DNA of 64,000 nt, from the NCBI RefSeq assembly GCF_016907975.1, contig NZ_JAFBCY010000002.1:992001-1056000 (forward strand), in the 5' to 3' direction. Positions 55,287 through 64,000 of the stretch are shown here, piece by piece (the stretch's first letter is position 1; each line of letters starts with the position of its first letter). This DNA comes from Methylopila capsulata. GTDB lineage: Bacteria > Pseudomonadota > Alphaproteobacteria > Rhizobiales > Methylopilaceae. The position numbers were made by a program, and so were the translations under genes. The notes beneath the pieces were generated by a model, which saw only the letters and a list, made by a program, of their open reading frames with translations, had not been told where the DNA came from and ran no database searches.

Positions 55287-57512
55287 ATGTTTGAGATCCA
55301 CCGCGAAAAGATCGAGTGGGCCGGCCGCACGCTGACGCTCGAGACCGGGCATGTCGCCCGCCAGGCCGACGGCGCCGTCCTCGTGACCTACGGCGACACC
55401 ACCGTGCTCGCGACCGCCGTGTCGGCGAAGTCGCCGAAGCCCGGCATCGACTTCTTCCCGCTGACCGTGAACTACACCGAGAAGTACTACGCCGCCGGCC
55501 GCATCCCGGGCGGCTACTTCAAGCGTGAGCGTGGTCCGACCGAGAAGGACACGCTGACCTCCCGCCTGATCGACCGCCCGATCCGTCCGCTGTTCGCTGA
55601 CGGGTACAAGAACGAGACGCAGGTCGTCATCACGGTTCTCTCCTACGACCTCGAGAACGACGCCGACATCGTCGGCATGGTCGGCGCCTCCGCCGCGCTG
55701 ACGCTCTCGGGCGTGCCCTTCATGGGCCCGATCGGCGGCGCGCGTGTCGGCTACATCGACGGCGAGTACGTGCTGAACCCGGTCCAGGACCGCATGGCCT
55801 CCTCGGCGCTCGACCTCGTGGTCGCCGGCACACAGGACGCGGTGCTGATGGTGGAGTCGGAGGCCAAGGAGCTCTCCGAGGACGTCATGCTCGGCGCCGT
55901 GATGTTCGGCCACGCCGGCTTCCAGCCCGTGATCGACGCGATCATCCGCCTCGCCGAAAAGGCCGCCAAGGAGCCGCGCGACCATCAGGTCGCCGACGTC
56001 TCCGAGCTTGAGGCCAAGCTGCGCGAGCTGGTCGAGGCCGACCTCCGCGACGCCTACAAGATCAAGCGCAAGCAGGATCGCCAGGACGCCGTGAGCGCCG
56101 CCAAGAAGAAGGCGCTCGCCGCCCTCTCCGGCGAAGGCGTCGAGAACCCGGTCGAGCCGCTGAAGCTCGGCGCGGTGTTCAAGGAGCTCGAGGCCAAGAT
56201 CGTCCGCTGGGGCATCCTGGACGACAAGATCCGCATCGACGGCCGCGACCTCACGACGGTTCGTCCGATCCTCGCGGAAGTCGGCGTCCTGCCCCGCACG
56301 CACGGCTCGGCGATCTTCACCCGCGGCGAGACGCAGGCCCTTGTGGTCGCGACCCTCGGCACCGGCGAGGACGAGCAGTTCATCGACGCGCTCTCGGGCA
56401 CCTACAAGGAGCGCTTCCTGCTCCACTACAACTTCCCCCCCTACTCGGTGGGCGAGACCGGCCGCATGGGCGCGCCCGGCCGTCGTGAGATCGGCCACGG
56501 CAAGCTCGCCTGGCGCGCGATCCACCCGATGCTGCCGGAAGTGACGGAGTTCCCCTACACGCTCCGCATCGTGTCGGAGATCACCGAGTCCAACGGCTCG
56601 TCGTCGATGGCGTCCGTCTGCGGTGCCTCGCTCTCGGCCATGGACGCCGGCGTGCCGCTGAAGCGCCCGGTCGCGGGCATCGCGATGGGCCTCATCCTCG
56701 AGGGCGAGAAGTTCGCCGTGCTCTCCGACATCCTCGGCGACGAGGATCACCTCGGCGACATGGACTTCAAGGTGGCCGGCACCGATCAGGGCGTCACCGC
56801 GCTCCAGATGGACATCAAGATCGCCGGCATCACCGAGGAGATTATGAAGGTCGCCCTCGCCCAGGCGAAGGACGGCCGTCTCGGCATCCTCACCGAGATG
56901 TCGAAGGCGATCGAGGCCGGTCGCACCGAGCTCGGCGAGTACGCGCCGCGCATCGAGGTCATCAAGATCCCGACCGACAAGATCCGGGAAGTGATCGGCA
57001 CCGGCGGCAAGGTCATCCGCGAGATCGTGGAGAAGACCGGCGCCAAGGTGAACATCGAGGACGACGGCACCGTGAAGGTCGCCTCCTCGGACGGCAAGGC
57101 CATCAAGGCCGCGCTCAACTGGATCCGCTCGATCGCGTCCGACCCGGAAGTCGGCGTCGTTTATGACGGCACCGTCGTGAAGGTCGTCGAGTTCGGCGCC
57201 TTCGTGAACTTCTTCGGCGCCAAGGACGGTCTCGTCCACGTGTCGCAGATCAGCCGCGAGCGCGTCGCCAAGGTCTCGGACGTCCTCAAGGAGGGCGACA
57301 AGGTCAAGGTGAAGCTCATGGGCTTCGACGACCGCGGCAAGACCCGCCTGTCCATGAAGGTCGTCGACCAGGAGACCGGCGAAGACCTCGAGGGCAAGGG
57401 CGGCGCCGAGGGCGGCGAAGCCCCGGCGGCCGAGGCCTCCGAGGGCGGCGAGGAGCGCTCGGGCGGTCGTCGCAGCGGCGGTCGCCGCCGCCGCGAAGAG
57501 GCGGCTGAGTAA
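55287..57512 (+). CDS. pnp: Polyribonucleotide nucleotidyltransferase (PNPase)
   Basis: A 741-residue PNPase that degrades RNA by phosphorolysis in the degradosome. Two RNase-PH cores flank an all-helical linker; the second core has the catalytic region with [20 protein letters not shown] and [31 protein letters not shown] domain (about 555-615, [25 protein letters not shown]) and an S1 domain (about 623-690) follow, then a Gly/Arg/Glu-rich tail typical of Hyphomicrobiales that makes it about 30 residues longer than average. A strong terminator follows. Confidence 0.98.
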   Translation: MFEIHREKIEWAGRTLTLETGHVARQADGAVLVTYGDTTVLATAVSAKSPKPGIDFFPLTVNYTEKYYAAGRIPGGYFKRERGPTEKDTLTSRLIDRPIRPLFADGYKNETQVVITVLSYDLENDADIVGMVGASAALTLSGVPFMGPIGGARVGYIDGEYVLNPVQDRMASSALDLVVAGTQDAVLMVESEAKELSEDVMLGAVMFGHAGFQPVIDAIIRLAEKAAKEPRDHQVADVSELEAKLRELVEADLRDAYKIKRKQDRQDAVSAAKKKALAALSGEGVENPVEPLKLGAVFKELEAKIVRWGILDDKIRIDGRDLTTVRPILAEVGVLPRTHGSAIFTRGETQALVVATLGTGEDEQFIDALSGTYKERFLLHYNFPPYSVGETGRMGAPGRREIGHGKLAWRAIHPMLPEVTEFPYTLRIVSEITESNGSSSMASVCGASLSAMDAGVPLKRPVAGIAMGLILEGEKFAVLSDILGDEDHLGDMDFKVAGTDQGVTALQMDIKIAGITEEIMKVALAQAKDGRLGILTEMSKAIEAGRTELGEYAPRIEVIKIPTDKIREVIGTGGKVIREIVEKTGAKVNIEDDGTVKVASSDGKAIKAALNWIRSIASDPEVGVVYDGTVVKVVEFGAFVNFFGAKDGLVHVSQISRERVAKVSDVLKEGDKVKVKLMGFDDRGKTRLSMKVVDQETGEDLEGKGGAEGGEAPAAEASEGGEERSGGRRSGGRRRREEAAE

Positions 57513-57540
57513 GCCAGCCTCGCGCTGACCGATGATTGAA

Positions 57541-57572
57541 AGCCCGCCGGCGGCGACGCCGGCGGGCTTTTT
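57541..57572 (+). terminator. Intrinsic terminator after pnp
   Basis: A 12-bp perfect stem (AGCCCGCCGGCG at 57541-57552 with CGCCGGCGGGCT at 57557-57568), loop GCGA, and a T-run at 57568-57572. It lies 28 bp after the pnp stop codon and closes the rimP-pnp operon. Confidence 0.92.
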
Positions 57573-57765
57573 CATGCCGCCGCAAAGCCGCAGGCGCGTG
57601 GTGGAGGATCTCGGACATCCATGTTTATCCAGTAATTGCCCCGATCTGGACGAGCGGGCGCCGCAGGCGCTAACTGCTCCGATGGGATGCGGCGCGCGTC
57701 CCCAGGCTCCTGCGCCTCGACGATCGAGCCTGCCGCGCCCCCGGCCCGTTCCCTGGGTCTCGCCA

Positions 57766-60555
57766 ATGACGGACCACATGAGCTCTATGACCGGACCCGT
57801 CGCTTCGGACTGGCCCCACGGGGGAGGCGACGTCGGCCGCCTGATGCGCGTCCCGGGTTTCGAGGCGGCGGGCCTCGGCCCTGTGGACGCCTGGCCCGGC
57901 GCTCTGCGATCCCACGTCGACACGATGCTGGCGTCCCGCCAGTCGATGTACGTGGCCTGGGGGCCGGATCTCGCCTTTCTCTACAACGACGCCTACGTGC
58001 CGATCTTCCCGGAGCGCCATCCCGGCGCCCTCGGCCGGCCGTTCTCGGAGGTGTGGTCCGACGTCTGGGCGCAGTTCGGCGGCACGATCGCGGGCGTGCT
58101 GGGCGGCGAGCCGGCCCTGTTCGAGAACCTGCCGATCCCGATGATGCGGGCCGGCCGTCTCGTCGATACCTGGTTCACCTTCTCGTTCACGCCGCTGCGC
58201 GGAGACGGCGGCGCGATCGACGGCCTCCTCTGCATCACCACTGAGGTGACCGAGGGCGTGCTGGCGGCCCGACGCGAGCAGGAGGCGCTTGCGGCCCTGA
58301 AAGCGCGCACGGACGCGTTGGCGACGGTTAACCGGGCGGGCGTGGCCATCACGTCCGAGCTCGACGTGCAGCGTGTCGCCCAGACCACCGTGGACGCGGG
58401 CGTCGCCCTCACCGGCGCGGAGTTCGGCGCATTTTTCTACAACACCAAGGACGAGCGCGGAGGGGGTTATAGGCTCTACGCCCTGTCCGGCGCCGATCCG
58501 GAGGCCTTCGCGAGCTTTCCGCAACCGCGAAACACCGCGCTGTTCGCCCCCACCTTCGGCGGCGAAACCGTCGTGCGGTCGGACGACGTCACCCGCGACC
58601 CGCGCTACGGCCGCAACGCTCCCCACGCAGGGATGCCGGACGGGCACCTCCCCGTGCGCAGCTATCTCGCGGTGCCGGTGAAGTCGCGGTCGGGCGAGGG
58701 GATCGGCGCGCTGCTCTTCGGTCATGGCGAGCCGGCGCGGTTTGACGCGGCGGCTGAGGCGAGCCTGCTCAGTCTCGCGGGTCAGGCGGCGGTCGCGATC
58801 GACAACGCGCGCCTGTTCGCGCAGCTCGAGCGCCAGCTGCGGCACCGGGCGCGGGCCGAGGATCAGCTGCGTCAGCTCAACGAAACGCTCGAAGCGCGGG
58901 TCGCGTCCGAGATCGTGGACCGAAGGCTGGCCGAGCGGGCGCTTCAGCAGGCGCAGAAGATGGAGACCATCGGAAAGCTCACGGGAGGCGTCGCGCACGA
59001 TTTCAACAACCTGCTGCAGGTGATCTCCGGCAATCTCCAACTGCTGACCCGGGACGTGGCCGGAAACGAGCGCGGCGAGCGGCGGGTGGCCAACGCGCTC
59101 GCCGGCGTATCGCGCGGCGCGAAGCTCGCGAGCCAGCTCCTGGCCTTTGGCCGACGGCAGCCCTTGGCGCCGAAGGTCGTGAACGTCGGCCGCCTGATCG
59201 CGGGCATGGACGACATGCTGCGGCGCTCGATTGGCGAGGCCGTCGAGGTCGAGACTGTCGCGAGCGCCGATCTCTGGAACACGCTGATCGATCCCACGCA
59301 GGTCGAGACCGCGATCCTGAACCTCGCCATCAACGCCCGCGACGCCATGAACGGCGCCGGCAAGCTGACGATCGAGGCCGGCAACGCCGTGCTCGACGCG
59401 GACTATGCGCGGCGCCACAGCGAGGCGAGCGCGGGTCAGTACGTGATGGTGGCGGTCACCGACACTGGCTCCGGCATGACGCCGGAGGTGCTCGAGCAGG
59501 TGTTCGAGCCGTTCTTCTCGACAAAGCCGGAGGGCAAGGGGACGGGGCTCGGCCTGTCGATGGTCTACGGCTTCGTCAAGCAGTCCGGCGGGCACATCAA
59601 GCTCTACAGCGAGCCGGGCCAGGGCACCGCCGTGAAGCTCTATCTGCCGCGGGCGGATCAGGTCGAAGACGTGCAGGTCGCGCTGGACGGAACCCCGGTG
59701 CGCGGCGGAACCGAGACGATCCTGGTGGCGGAGGACGACGAGGAGGTCCGCGCCACCGTCGTCGAAACGCTCGGCGACCTTGGCTACCGGGTGCTGACCG
59801 CCAAGGACGCCGCGAGCGCTTTGAGCGTGGTCGAAAGCGGCGTCCCGATCGACCTGTTGTTCACCGACGTGGTGATGCCGGGAACGCTGAAGAGCCCCGA
59901 GCTCGCCCGCAGAGCGCGCCTGCGCCTGCCGAACCTCGCGGTGCTGTTCACCTCGGGCTACACCGAAAATTCAATCGTGCACGGCGGCCGGCTCGACGCG
60001 GGCGTGGAGCTGCTGTCGAAACCCTACGCCCGCGAGGCGCTGGCGAGGAAGATCCGGCACGTGCTGGCGAACCAGGCCCAGCGGACGCAAGCCGCCGCGC
60101 CTTCGGCTGCTTCGGAGACGGCCGCCGCGGTCGAACCCGCGGGCGCGCTCGAGGACGCCGCGCCGTTGACCGTCCTGCTGGTCGAGGACGACGCGCTGAT
60201 CCGCGCGAACGCGGCGGAGATGCTCCACGGCTTCGGCCACGTCGTCGTCGAGGCCGGCAGCGCGGAAGAGGCGGACGCGGCGCTCCAGACCGTGCCGGTT
60301 GATGTGTTGATGACCGATCTCGGGCTGCCCGGCGTTTCGGGCGGAGCCTTCGCGGCGCGTGCCCGCGCGCTGCGGCCCGGCGTGGGCGTGGTCTTCGCCA
60401 CCGGCAGCGACCACGCGCCCGAGGTCGACGGCGAGGCGCCGCTTCTGCTGCGGAAGCCCTACGACGCCGAAGCGCTCAAGGCGGCGCTCGCCGCCGCGCG
60501 GCCCGCTGTCGCGGGACCGACGAAGGCCGCCTCCGCGCTCGTCCGGGAAGACTGA
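57766..60555 (+). CDS. PAS-GAF hybrid sensor histidine kinase with two receiver domains
   Basis: A 929-residue soluble protein. A PAS-like sensor (about 35-170, with SRQSMYVAWGPDLAFLYNDAYVPIFPERHP) and a GAF domain (about 190-350) are followed by a coiled coil, the HisKA domain with H411 in GGVAHDFNNLLQ, a HATPase (about 500-630, N524, DTGSGM, GKGTGLGLS), a receiver with D701 (LLFTDVVMP) and a second receiver with D851 (LMTDLGLPG). No membrane segment. The PAS type is common in alphaproteobacterial kinases of unknown signal. The ATG at 57766 is used; further upstream the frame overlaps the pnp terminator. No separate response regulator is adjacent. Confidence 0.92.
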   Translation: MTDHMSSMTGPVASDWPHGGGDVGRLMRVPGFEAAGLGPVDAWPGALRSHVDTMLASRQSMYVAWGPDLAFLYNDAYVPIFPERHPGALGRPFSEVWSDVWAQFGGTIAGVLGGEPALFENLPIPMMRAGRLVDTWFTFSFTPLRGDGGAIDGLLCITTEVTEGVLAARREQEALAALKARTDALATVNRAGVAITSELDVQRVAQTTVDAGVALTGAEFGAFFYNTKDERGGGYRLYALSGADPEAFASFPQPRNTALFAPTFGGETVVRSDDVTRDPRYGRNAPHAGMPDGHLPVRSYLAVPVKSRSGEGIGALLFGHGEPARFDAAAEASLLSLAGQAAVAIDNARLFAQLERQLRHRARAEDQLRQLNETLEARVASEIVDRRLAERALQQAQKMETIGKLTGGVAHDFNNLLQVISGNLQLLTRDVAGNERGERRVANALAGVSRGAKLASQLLAFGRRQPLAPKVVNVGRLIAGMDDMLRRSIGEAVEVETVASADLWNTLIDPTQVETAILNLAINARDAMNGAGKLTIEAGNAVLDADYARRHSEASAGQYVMVAVTDTGSGMTPEVLEQVFEPFFSTKPEGKGTGLGLSMVYGFVKQSGGHIKLYSEPGQGTAVKLYLPRADQVEDVQVALDGTPVRGGTETILVAEDDEEVRATVVETLGDLGYRVLTAKDAASALSVVESGVPIDLLFTDVVMPGTLKSPELARRARLRLPNLAVLFTSGYTENSIVHGGRLDAGVELLSKPYAREALARKIRHVLANQAQRTQAAAPSAASETAAAVEPAGALEDAAPLTVLLVEDDALIRANAAEMLHGFGHVVVEAGSAEEADAALQTVPVDVLMTDLGLPGVSGGAFAARARALRPGVGVVFATGSDHAPEVDGEAPLLLRKPYDAEALKAALAAARPAVAGPTKAASALVRED

Positions 60556-60561
60556 CCGAGC

Positions 60562-60831
60562 CTAGTCTTCGACGCGGCGTGGGTGGACGTCGTGAGGGCA
60601 AAGCCGCCTGAGCGCGGACAGTGGCGAAGGCACGCGGCCGCCCATGGCGCGCAGCAGCCCGACGACGTTGCCCCGTGGCCGCGGCGGCGCCGTCTCGGCG
60701 AGGGTCTCCTCGATGAACTCGTCGACGCGACCGGCGCACAGCGCGTCGCGCAAGCGCGACCTGCCGGGTGTCGGCCGCTCCGTCTGCGCCGCCGGCGCCG
60801 GGCGGCGAAGGACGATGACTTCACCCCTCAT
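60562..60831 (-). CDS. Small protein of unknown function, third gene of the ECF sigma operon
   Basis: An 89-residue open frame whose ATG overlaps the anti-sigma stop codon by 4 bp (ATGA), the usual sign of translational coupling. The product is basic (many Arg), with a helix-like RVDEFIEETLAETA segment and single Cys residues in RDALCAGR and RRLCPHD. No membrane segment or known motif is visible. It ends 6 bp past the convergent hybrid kinase stop. It could be a regulatory accessory of the sigma/anti-sigma pair, but this is inference from position. Confidence 0.6.
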   Translation of the reverse strand: MRGEVIVLRRPAPAAQTERPTPGRSRLRDALCAGRVDEFIEETLAETAPPRPRGNVVGLLRAMGGRVPSPLSALRRLCPHDVHPRRVED

Positions 60832-61607
60832 TTGCGCCGCCGCGCCAGATCGCCCGCGACCTCGACGAGGCCGCCGGCGTCCACGCCGGGATTCGCCACA
60901 AGGACGTAGCCGACCTCGCCCTTGCGCCAGAAGGCGGCGGTCGCGCCGTCCGTCTGCGCGATCGCAGCCGGCTCCGTACGCCGGTCGCCTGGGCGGGACG
61001 CGTAGAGCGAAAGGACCCCGAAGGGCTCGGTCGCGAGCGTCATCTGGACGCTCGGTCCGTAAGTCGAGGGAAACACCTGGACGTCGAGCGCCTTCCAGCC
61101 CGACGGCAGCCGCGGCATCATGATCGCCGTCGCCGACCGCACCTCGTCCGGATCGTAGTCCGGCGCCTCGATCTGGGACCGCATCTCGCCGCGAAGCAAC
61201 GCGGTGCGATGGGCCATGACCGCTTCGGACACGAAGGTCGGCGGCTGCGTCGACGCGGAGACCTTGCTGACGAGCAGATTGTCCAGCTGCTCGTTCGCGA
61301 CCCAACCCGCGCCGATCAGCAACAGAACGGCCGCGGCGCGCCGGAAGCCGGAGAACCGCGTGTCCAACCAGGCGGCGCGCTGCAGGCGGCGCGCGCCCGC
61401 AAGAGACCCCGCCGTCGGGGTGGGAACGTTTGCGAAGGCGAGCCTCAGCTCGTCGCGCGCGCGAAGATCCGCCATCACCCGGCTGGCGAGAGCGGGGTGG
61501 CGAGCGAGATGGCCCTCAACCTCCACCCGCCGCCCGGCCGGCAGTTGGTCGTCCACATAGGCGTCGAGATCGATCTCGGACATCTGGTCGTCGTCAGCGC
61601 TGGTCAT
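60828..61607 (-). CDS. Anti-sigma factor (transmembrane)
   Basis: A 259-residue protein. The N-terminal part (SEIDLDAYVDDQLPAGRRVEVEGHLARHPALASRVMADLRARDELRLAF) is an anti-sigma domain without the His-Cys-Cys zinc motif; one membrane segment lies at about residues 89-108; the rest is periplasmic. The start ATG at 61607 has GGAGG before it and overlaps the sigma gene by 14 bp, so the pair is made together. It should hold the ECF sigma factor inactive until an envelope signal arrives. Confidence 0.88.
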   Translation of the reverse strand: MTSADDDQMSEIDLDAYVDDQLPAGRRVEVEGHLARHPALASRVMADLRARDELRLAFANVPTPTAGSLAGARRLQRAAWLDTRFSGFRRAAAVLLLIGAGWVANEQLDNLLVSKVSASTQPPTFVSEAVMAHRTALLRGEMRSQIEAPDYDPDEVRSATAIMMPRLPSGWKALDVQVFPSTYGPSVQMTLATEPFGVLSLYASRPGDRRTEPAAIAQTDGATAAFWRKGEVGYVLVANPGVDAGGLVEVAGDLARRRK

Positions 61608-62130
61608 CCGAACCTCCAACGAGCCGCAGGCGCACCGGACCCGAAGACGCGACGGTCTCCGGCGCCCGCAGCGCGGCGCGCGCGCGGCCGAGCCGCGACA
61701 TCAATGTGCCGATGGGCGCGCCGATCGCGGCGGCGGCCTCCTGATAGGAAAGGCCCTCGATCGCCACGAGGTGCAGCGCCGCGCGCTGATCCTCGGGAAG
61801 GGCGTCGAAGCGTGCGCGCACCTCGGAGAGGCGCACGGCGTGCTCCTGCGGCGCGTCGAGCGCCGTCGCCACCGCCTCGCTCACCTCGAGCCGGGTCAGC
61901 TCCGCGCGCCGGCGGCGAACGCCGTCCACGAACACGTTGTGCAGGATCGTGAGCAGCCAGGGCCGCAGAGCCATGTCGGGGCGAAAGCTCGCCCGCCGCT
62001 CCAACGCGCGGGCGAGCGCTTCCTGCACCAGATCGTCCGCGTCGCCGTGGGGGCCGGCCAACGCCCGGGCGTAGCGACGCATGGGGTCAAGCTCCCCTGT
62101 CACGTCGAACCCGCGCGTCGGTGTTTTCAT
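61594..62130 (-). CDS. ECF-type RNA polymerase sigma factor
   Basis: A 178-residue sigma-70 family factor with only regions 2 and 4. Region 2 (about 15-85) has GDADDLVQEALARALERRASFRPDMALRPWLLTILHNVFVDGVRRRR; region 4 (about 105-165) has LPEDQRAALHLVAIEGLSYQEAAAAIGAPIGTLMSRLGRARAALR. It is followed by and overlaps its anti-sigma gene. The upstream gap contains a GGGAAC (62169-62174, minus strand) that could be the -35 of an ECF promoter, but no matching -10 at standard spacing is clear. It is not of the EcfG general-stress type by context (no phyR or nepR). Confidence 0.92.
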   Translation of the reverse strand: MKTPTRGFDVTGELDPMRRYARALAGPHGDADDLVQEALARALERRASFRPDMALRPWLLTILHNVFVDGVRRRRAELTRLEVSEAVATALDAPQEHAVRLSEVRARFDALPEDQRAALHLVAIEGLSYQEAAAAIGAPIGTLMSRLGRARAALRAPETVASSGPVRLRLVGGSDDQR

Positions 62131-62191
62131 GATGCGTTTACGGAGCCGGCCGGCGGTTTAATCCCGGCGTTCCCAAAAAAATGCGTCGCGG

Positions 62192-62842
62192 TCAGAATCC
62201 TGCGTAGCGGCCGGGCTTGTGGTTCAAGACGAGCACAAGGCTCAGCGTCAGGGCGCTCAGCACCGAGAGCGCCAGATGCTCGAGGTCGAGCACCGTCGCG
62301 GCCGCCGCGAGCACCAGGAAATCGGTCAGGGCCTGGACGTGGCCCGCCCGCATCCAGCCGCGCTCCTGGGCGTAGAGCGCAAGCGCGCTCGTGCCGCCGA
62401 CGCTCGCCCTGTGGCGGGCCAGAGCGAGCACGCCCATGCCGAGCAGCACGCCGCCGGCGAGGGCAGCGAACACGCCGTTCTTCGACTGCAGGGCGAAGAC
62501 GTGCGGCGCGAGCGCGCCGAATCCGGCGAGCATCGCGTTGACGATCAGGGTCTTCAGGGTGAACTCGCCGCCCATGGTGCGGTAGACGAGCGCGTAGAAC
62601 GGCAGGTTGACCAGCAGAAACAGCACGCCTGTCGGCCAGCCCAGCGCGAAGTGCAGGATCAGGGCGATTCCCGCAACACCGCCGGTGGCGAGCCCGGCCG
62701 CCTGCAGCAGCGCTAGGCCGAAGCCGATCAGCAGCACCGCGATGCAGAAGGCGAGGGCGTCCTCCAGCCGCGTGTGCTTGCGCGCGTCGCCCCGCGGCTT
62801 CAGCTTTTCGGCGAGGCGGGCGGCGGGCTTGCTGATGTCCAT
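62192..62842 (-). CDS. YitT family membrane protein
   Basis: A 216-residue integral membrane protein with about six hydrophobic segments, including LEDALAFCIAVLLIGFGLALLQAAGLATGGVAGIALIL (the repeated GG motif of YitT/DUF161) and FALGWPTGVLFLLVNLPFYALVYRTMGGEFTLKTL. Function is unknown. I prefer the ATG at 62842 over one 12 codons upstream because it fits the usual family N-terminus. It converges on nothing and is followed by the sigma gene on the same strand with a 61-bp gap. Confidence 0.88.
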   Translation of the reverse strand: MDISKPAARLAEKLKPRGDARKHTRLEDALAFCIAVLLIGFGLALLQAAGLATGGVAGIALILHFALGWPTGVLFLLVNLPFYALVYRTMGGEFTLKTLIVNAMLAGFGALAPHVFALQSKNGVFAALAGGVLLGMGVLALARHRASVGGTSALALYAQERGWMRAGHVQALTDFLVLAAAATVLDLEHLALSVLSALTLSLVLVLNHKPGRYAGF

Positions 62843-62890
62843 GGCCGCAGCAAGCCACGGTCGGACGCCGGCGTCCACGCCGGCAGAGGC

Positions 62891-64000
62891 CTAGCTGATC
62901 TTCAGAAACTCGCGGCCGACCTTCACCAGGTCGAAGCGCCGCCAGCCGCCCCCGGCCTCCGGCAGTTCGTAGCGCACGATGTCGGCGGTGGCGTAGGTGC
63001 GCGAGAGCTTGGACGGCAGGAACGAGCCGGTGCCGACCACGTCGACCGGCGCCGAGAGATTGCCGAACACGCGGCATTTCAGCGTGTCGAAGCCCGAGGA
63101 GGCGACGATCTTCGGCTGCTTGAAGCCGGCGTCGTCGAGCGCCTTGCGGAAGAAGATCACGGCCGCCGCGGTCACCCCCGTTCCGAACAGGACCTTGTCG
63201 CGGATCTCGTCGGCGGACAGCCCGTCGAGTTCAGCCAGGTCGAAGCCCTGCAGCGCGAGCTTCGCCACTTCGCCGGGCGTGTGCCGGTGGGTCCATTTGA
63301 GCAGCGTGCGGACGCTCTCGTCCCAGTCGAGCCCTTCGAGGTGGCGGCCGCCGTGAGTGTCGAGCCGGAAGCTCAGCGTCCTTCCCGCGTCAGCTGGGCC
63401 GCCCGGCGCGTAGAACCACCGGCAGACGGCGAGCGCATCGGTCACCTCTCGCCCGTCGTAGTCGACGAGCACCGTCATGCCGGGTTCGTCCGGAAACTGC
63501 GCGGCGTAGAGCTTGGCGGCCTCCAGCGTCGCGCTCTCCACCGTGGGGTCGCGCCCGTCCTTCAGCATCAGCGCCTTGGCGTAGCCGATCAGCGAGTGCG
63601 GCATGGTGCCGAGCCCGTGGGCCGTTCCATAGAGCGGAGCTGCGAGGTCGGTGGAGGTCCCGATGAAGCCCTTCGCGCCCATCAACTGCGCGGTGCGCGA
63701 CCCGACGCTCGCGCCGTAGGAGCAGGCGATATGCATGTCGTCGCCGGTGGTGTGGCGGGCCTCCATGGCGAGGAAGGCGCAGTCCGGCAGCGCGAGCGCC
63801 ATGGAGAAGGCGTTGAACGCCGACACGCAGGCGAAGCCGATCCGCTGCAGCAGCAGCGTCTCGATCGGCGACAAGGCGGCCAGCGAGCCGGTGACGTAGA
63901 GCATCGGCTTGCCCGGCGCGAGCGCGGCGCCTTCCGGCGCCGGACGGTCGAGCGTCAGCGGGATCGCGGCGTTAGCGGGATAGATGTCCTCCAGGAAGGC
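62891..64000 (-). CDS. Nicotinate phosphoribosyltransferase, C-terminal part (5' end beyond the window)
   Basis: The last 369 codons of a minus-strand gene; the frame stays open through coordinate 64000. The sequence shows ARHTTGDDMHIACSYGASVGSRTAQLMGAKGFIGTSTDLAAPLYGTAHGLGTMPHSLIGYAKAL and SFRLDTHGGRHLEGLDWDES, matching the NAPRTase family that makes NaMN from nicotinate and PRPP for NAD salvage. The GTMPHSLI stretch points to the form common in Hyphomicrobiales and archaea. An internal ATG at 63904 is not the real start because the upstream codons also encode family-like sequence. Confidence 0.9.
   Translation of the reverse strand, partial: AFLEDIYPANAAIPLTLDRPAPEGAALAPGKPMLYVTGSLAALSPIETLLLQRIGFACVSAFNAFSMALALPDCAFLAMEARHTTGDDMHIACSYGASVGSRTAQLMGAKGFIGTSTDLAAPLYGTAHGLGTMPHSLIGYAKALMLKDGRDPTVESATLEAAKLYAAQFPDEPGMTVLVDYDGREVTDALAVCRWFYAPGGPADAGRTLSFRLDTHGGRHLEGLDWDESVRTLLKWTHRHTPGEVAKLALQGFDLAELDGLSADEIRDKVLFGTGVTAAAVIFFRKALDDAGFKQPKIVASSGFDTLKCRVFGNLSAPVDVVGTGSFLPSKLSRTYATADIVRYELPEAGGGWRRFDLVKVGREFLKIS

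Noticed and set aside
57532-57765. N-terminal extension of the large hybrid kinase
   Set aside because: The frame is open but overlaps the pnp terminator and encodes Pro/Arg-rich sequence with no domain; the ATG at 57766 fits the PAS start better.
55233-57923. Long open frame antisense to pnp
   Set aside because: Shadow of the pnp coding frame; it also runs through the pnp terminator.
62131-62191. EcfG-type (GGAAC-N17-CGTT) promoter before the ECF sigma gene
   Set aside because: A GGGAAC is present but no CGTT-like -10 lies 16-17 bases downstream.

Overview
The window is high-GC, densely coded chromosomal DNA of an alphaproteobacterium, most likely of the order Hyphomicrobiales (Rhizobiales). 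The clues are the hemE-oriC-maf-aroE-coaE-dnaQ origin neighbourhood, a CtrA-type TTAA-N7-TTAA site with GANTC (CcrM) sites, an alphaproteobacterial LexA box (GTTC-N7-GTTC), a hemC-hemD-mitofilin-hemY operon, and the miaB-phoH-ybeY-corC-lnt-HTH-metK-trmB order. The genus cannot be fixed from the sequence alone. I see no phage, insertion sequence, CRISPR array or rRNA operon.

Layout. 1-5.1 kb: Tim44-like protein (partial), FxsA, SecB, LeuS and LptE. 5.2-10 kb: PyrE, a small monooxygenase-fold protein, the truA-fmt-def cluster, and a divergent rmuC preceded by a LexA box. 10-14 kb: palindromic repeat, a soluble hybrid histidine kinase, an AEC-family permease and two TPM-domain proteins. 14-21.5 kb: rho, hemJ and hemE on the minus strand face away from a 397-bp gap that I interpret as the chromosomal replication origin; on its other side the plus strand carries the PEP-synthase/PPDK regulatory protein, maf, aroE, a small membrane protein, coaE, dnaQ and yggS. 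22-33 kb (minus strand): TerB-like protein, tRNA-Thr(CGT), OpgD-type glucan protein, DUF302 protein, Cu(I) ATPase and the hemC-hemD-Mic60-hemY operon. 33-36 kb: alpha/beta hydrolase, M48-type metallohydrolase and Bcr/CflA transporter. 36-44 kb (minus strand): trmB, metK, a PraR-like regulator, lnt, corC-like, ybeY, phoH and miaB. 44-47 kb: FUSC protein, short DHFR-like protein, GlcG-like protein and PNPOx-family protein. 47-57.5 kb: the rimP-nusA-ylxR/Q-infB-rbfA-truB-rpsO-pnp transcription/translation operon. 57.5-64 kb: a large PAS-GAF hybrid kinase, an ECF sigma/anti-sigma pair with a small overlapping third gene, a YitT-family protein and a partial nicotinate phosphoribosyltransferase.

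The window is mostly housekeeping. The most notable points are the probable oriC with cell-cycle regulator sites, an origin neighbourhood shuffled relative to the usual Hyphomicrobiales order (no parAB-rsmG-mnmG-mnmE block or holA where expected), a candidate SOS box for rmuC, a hairpin jammed against the metK ribosome binding site, and an unannotated third gene in the ECF sigma operon. I found no clear case of a wholly new multi-gene system.
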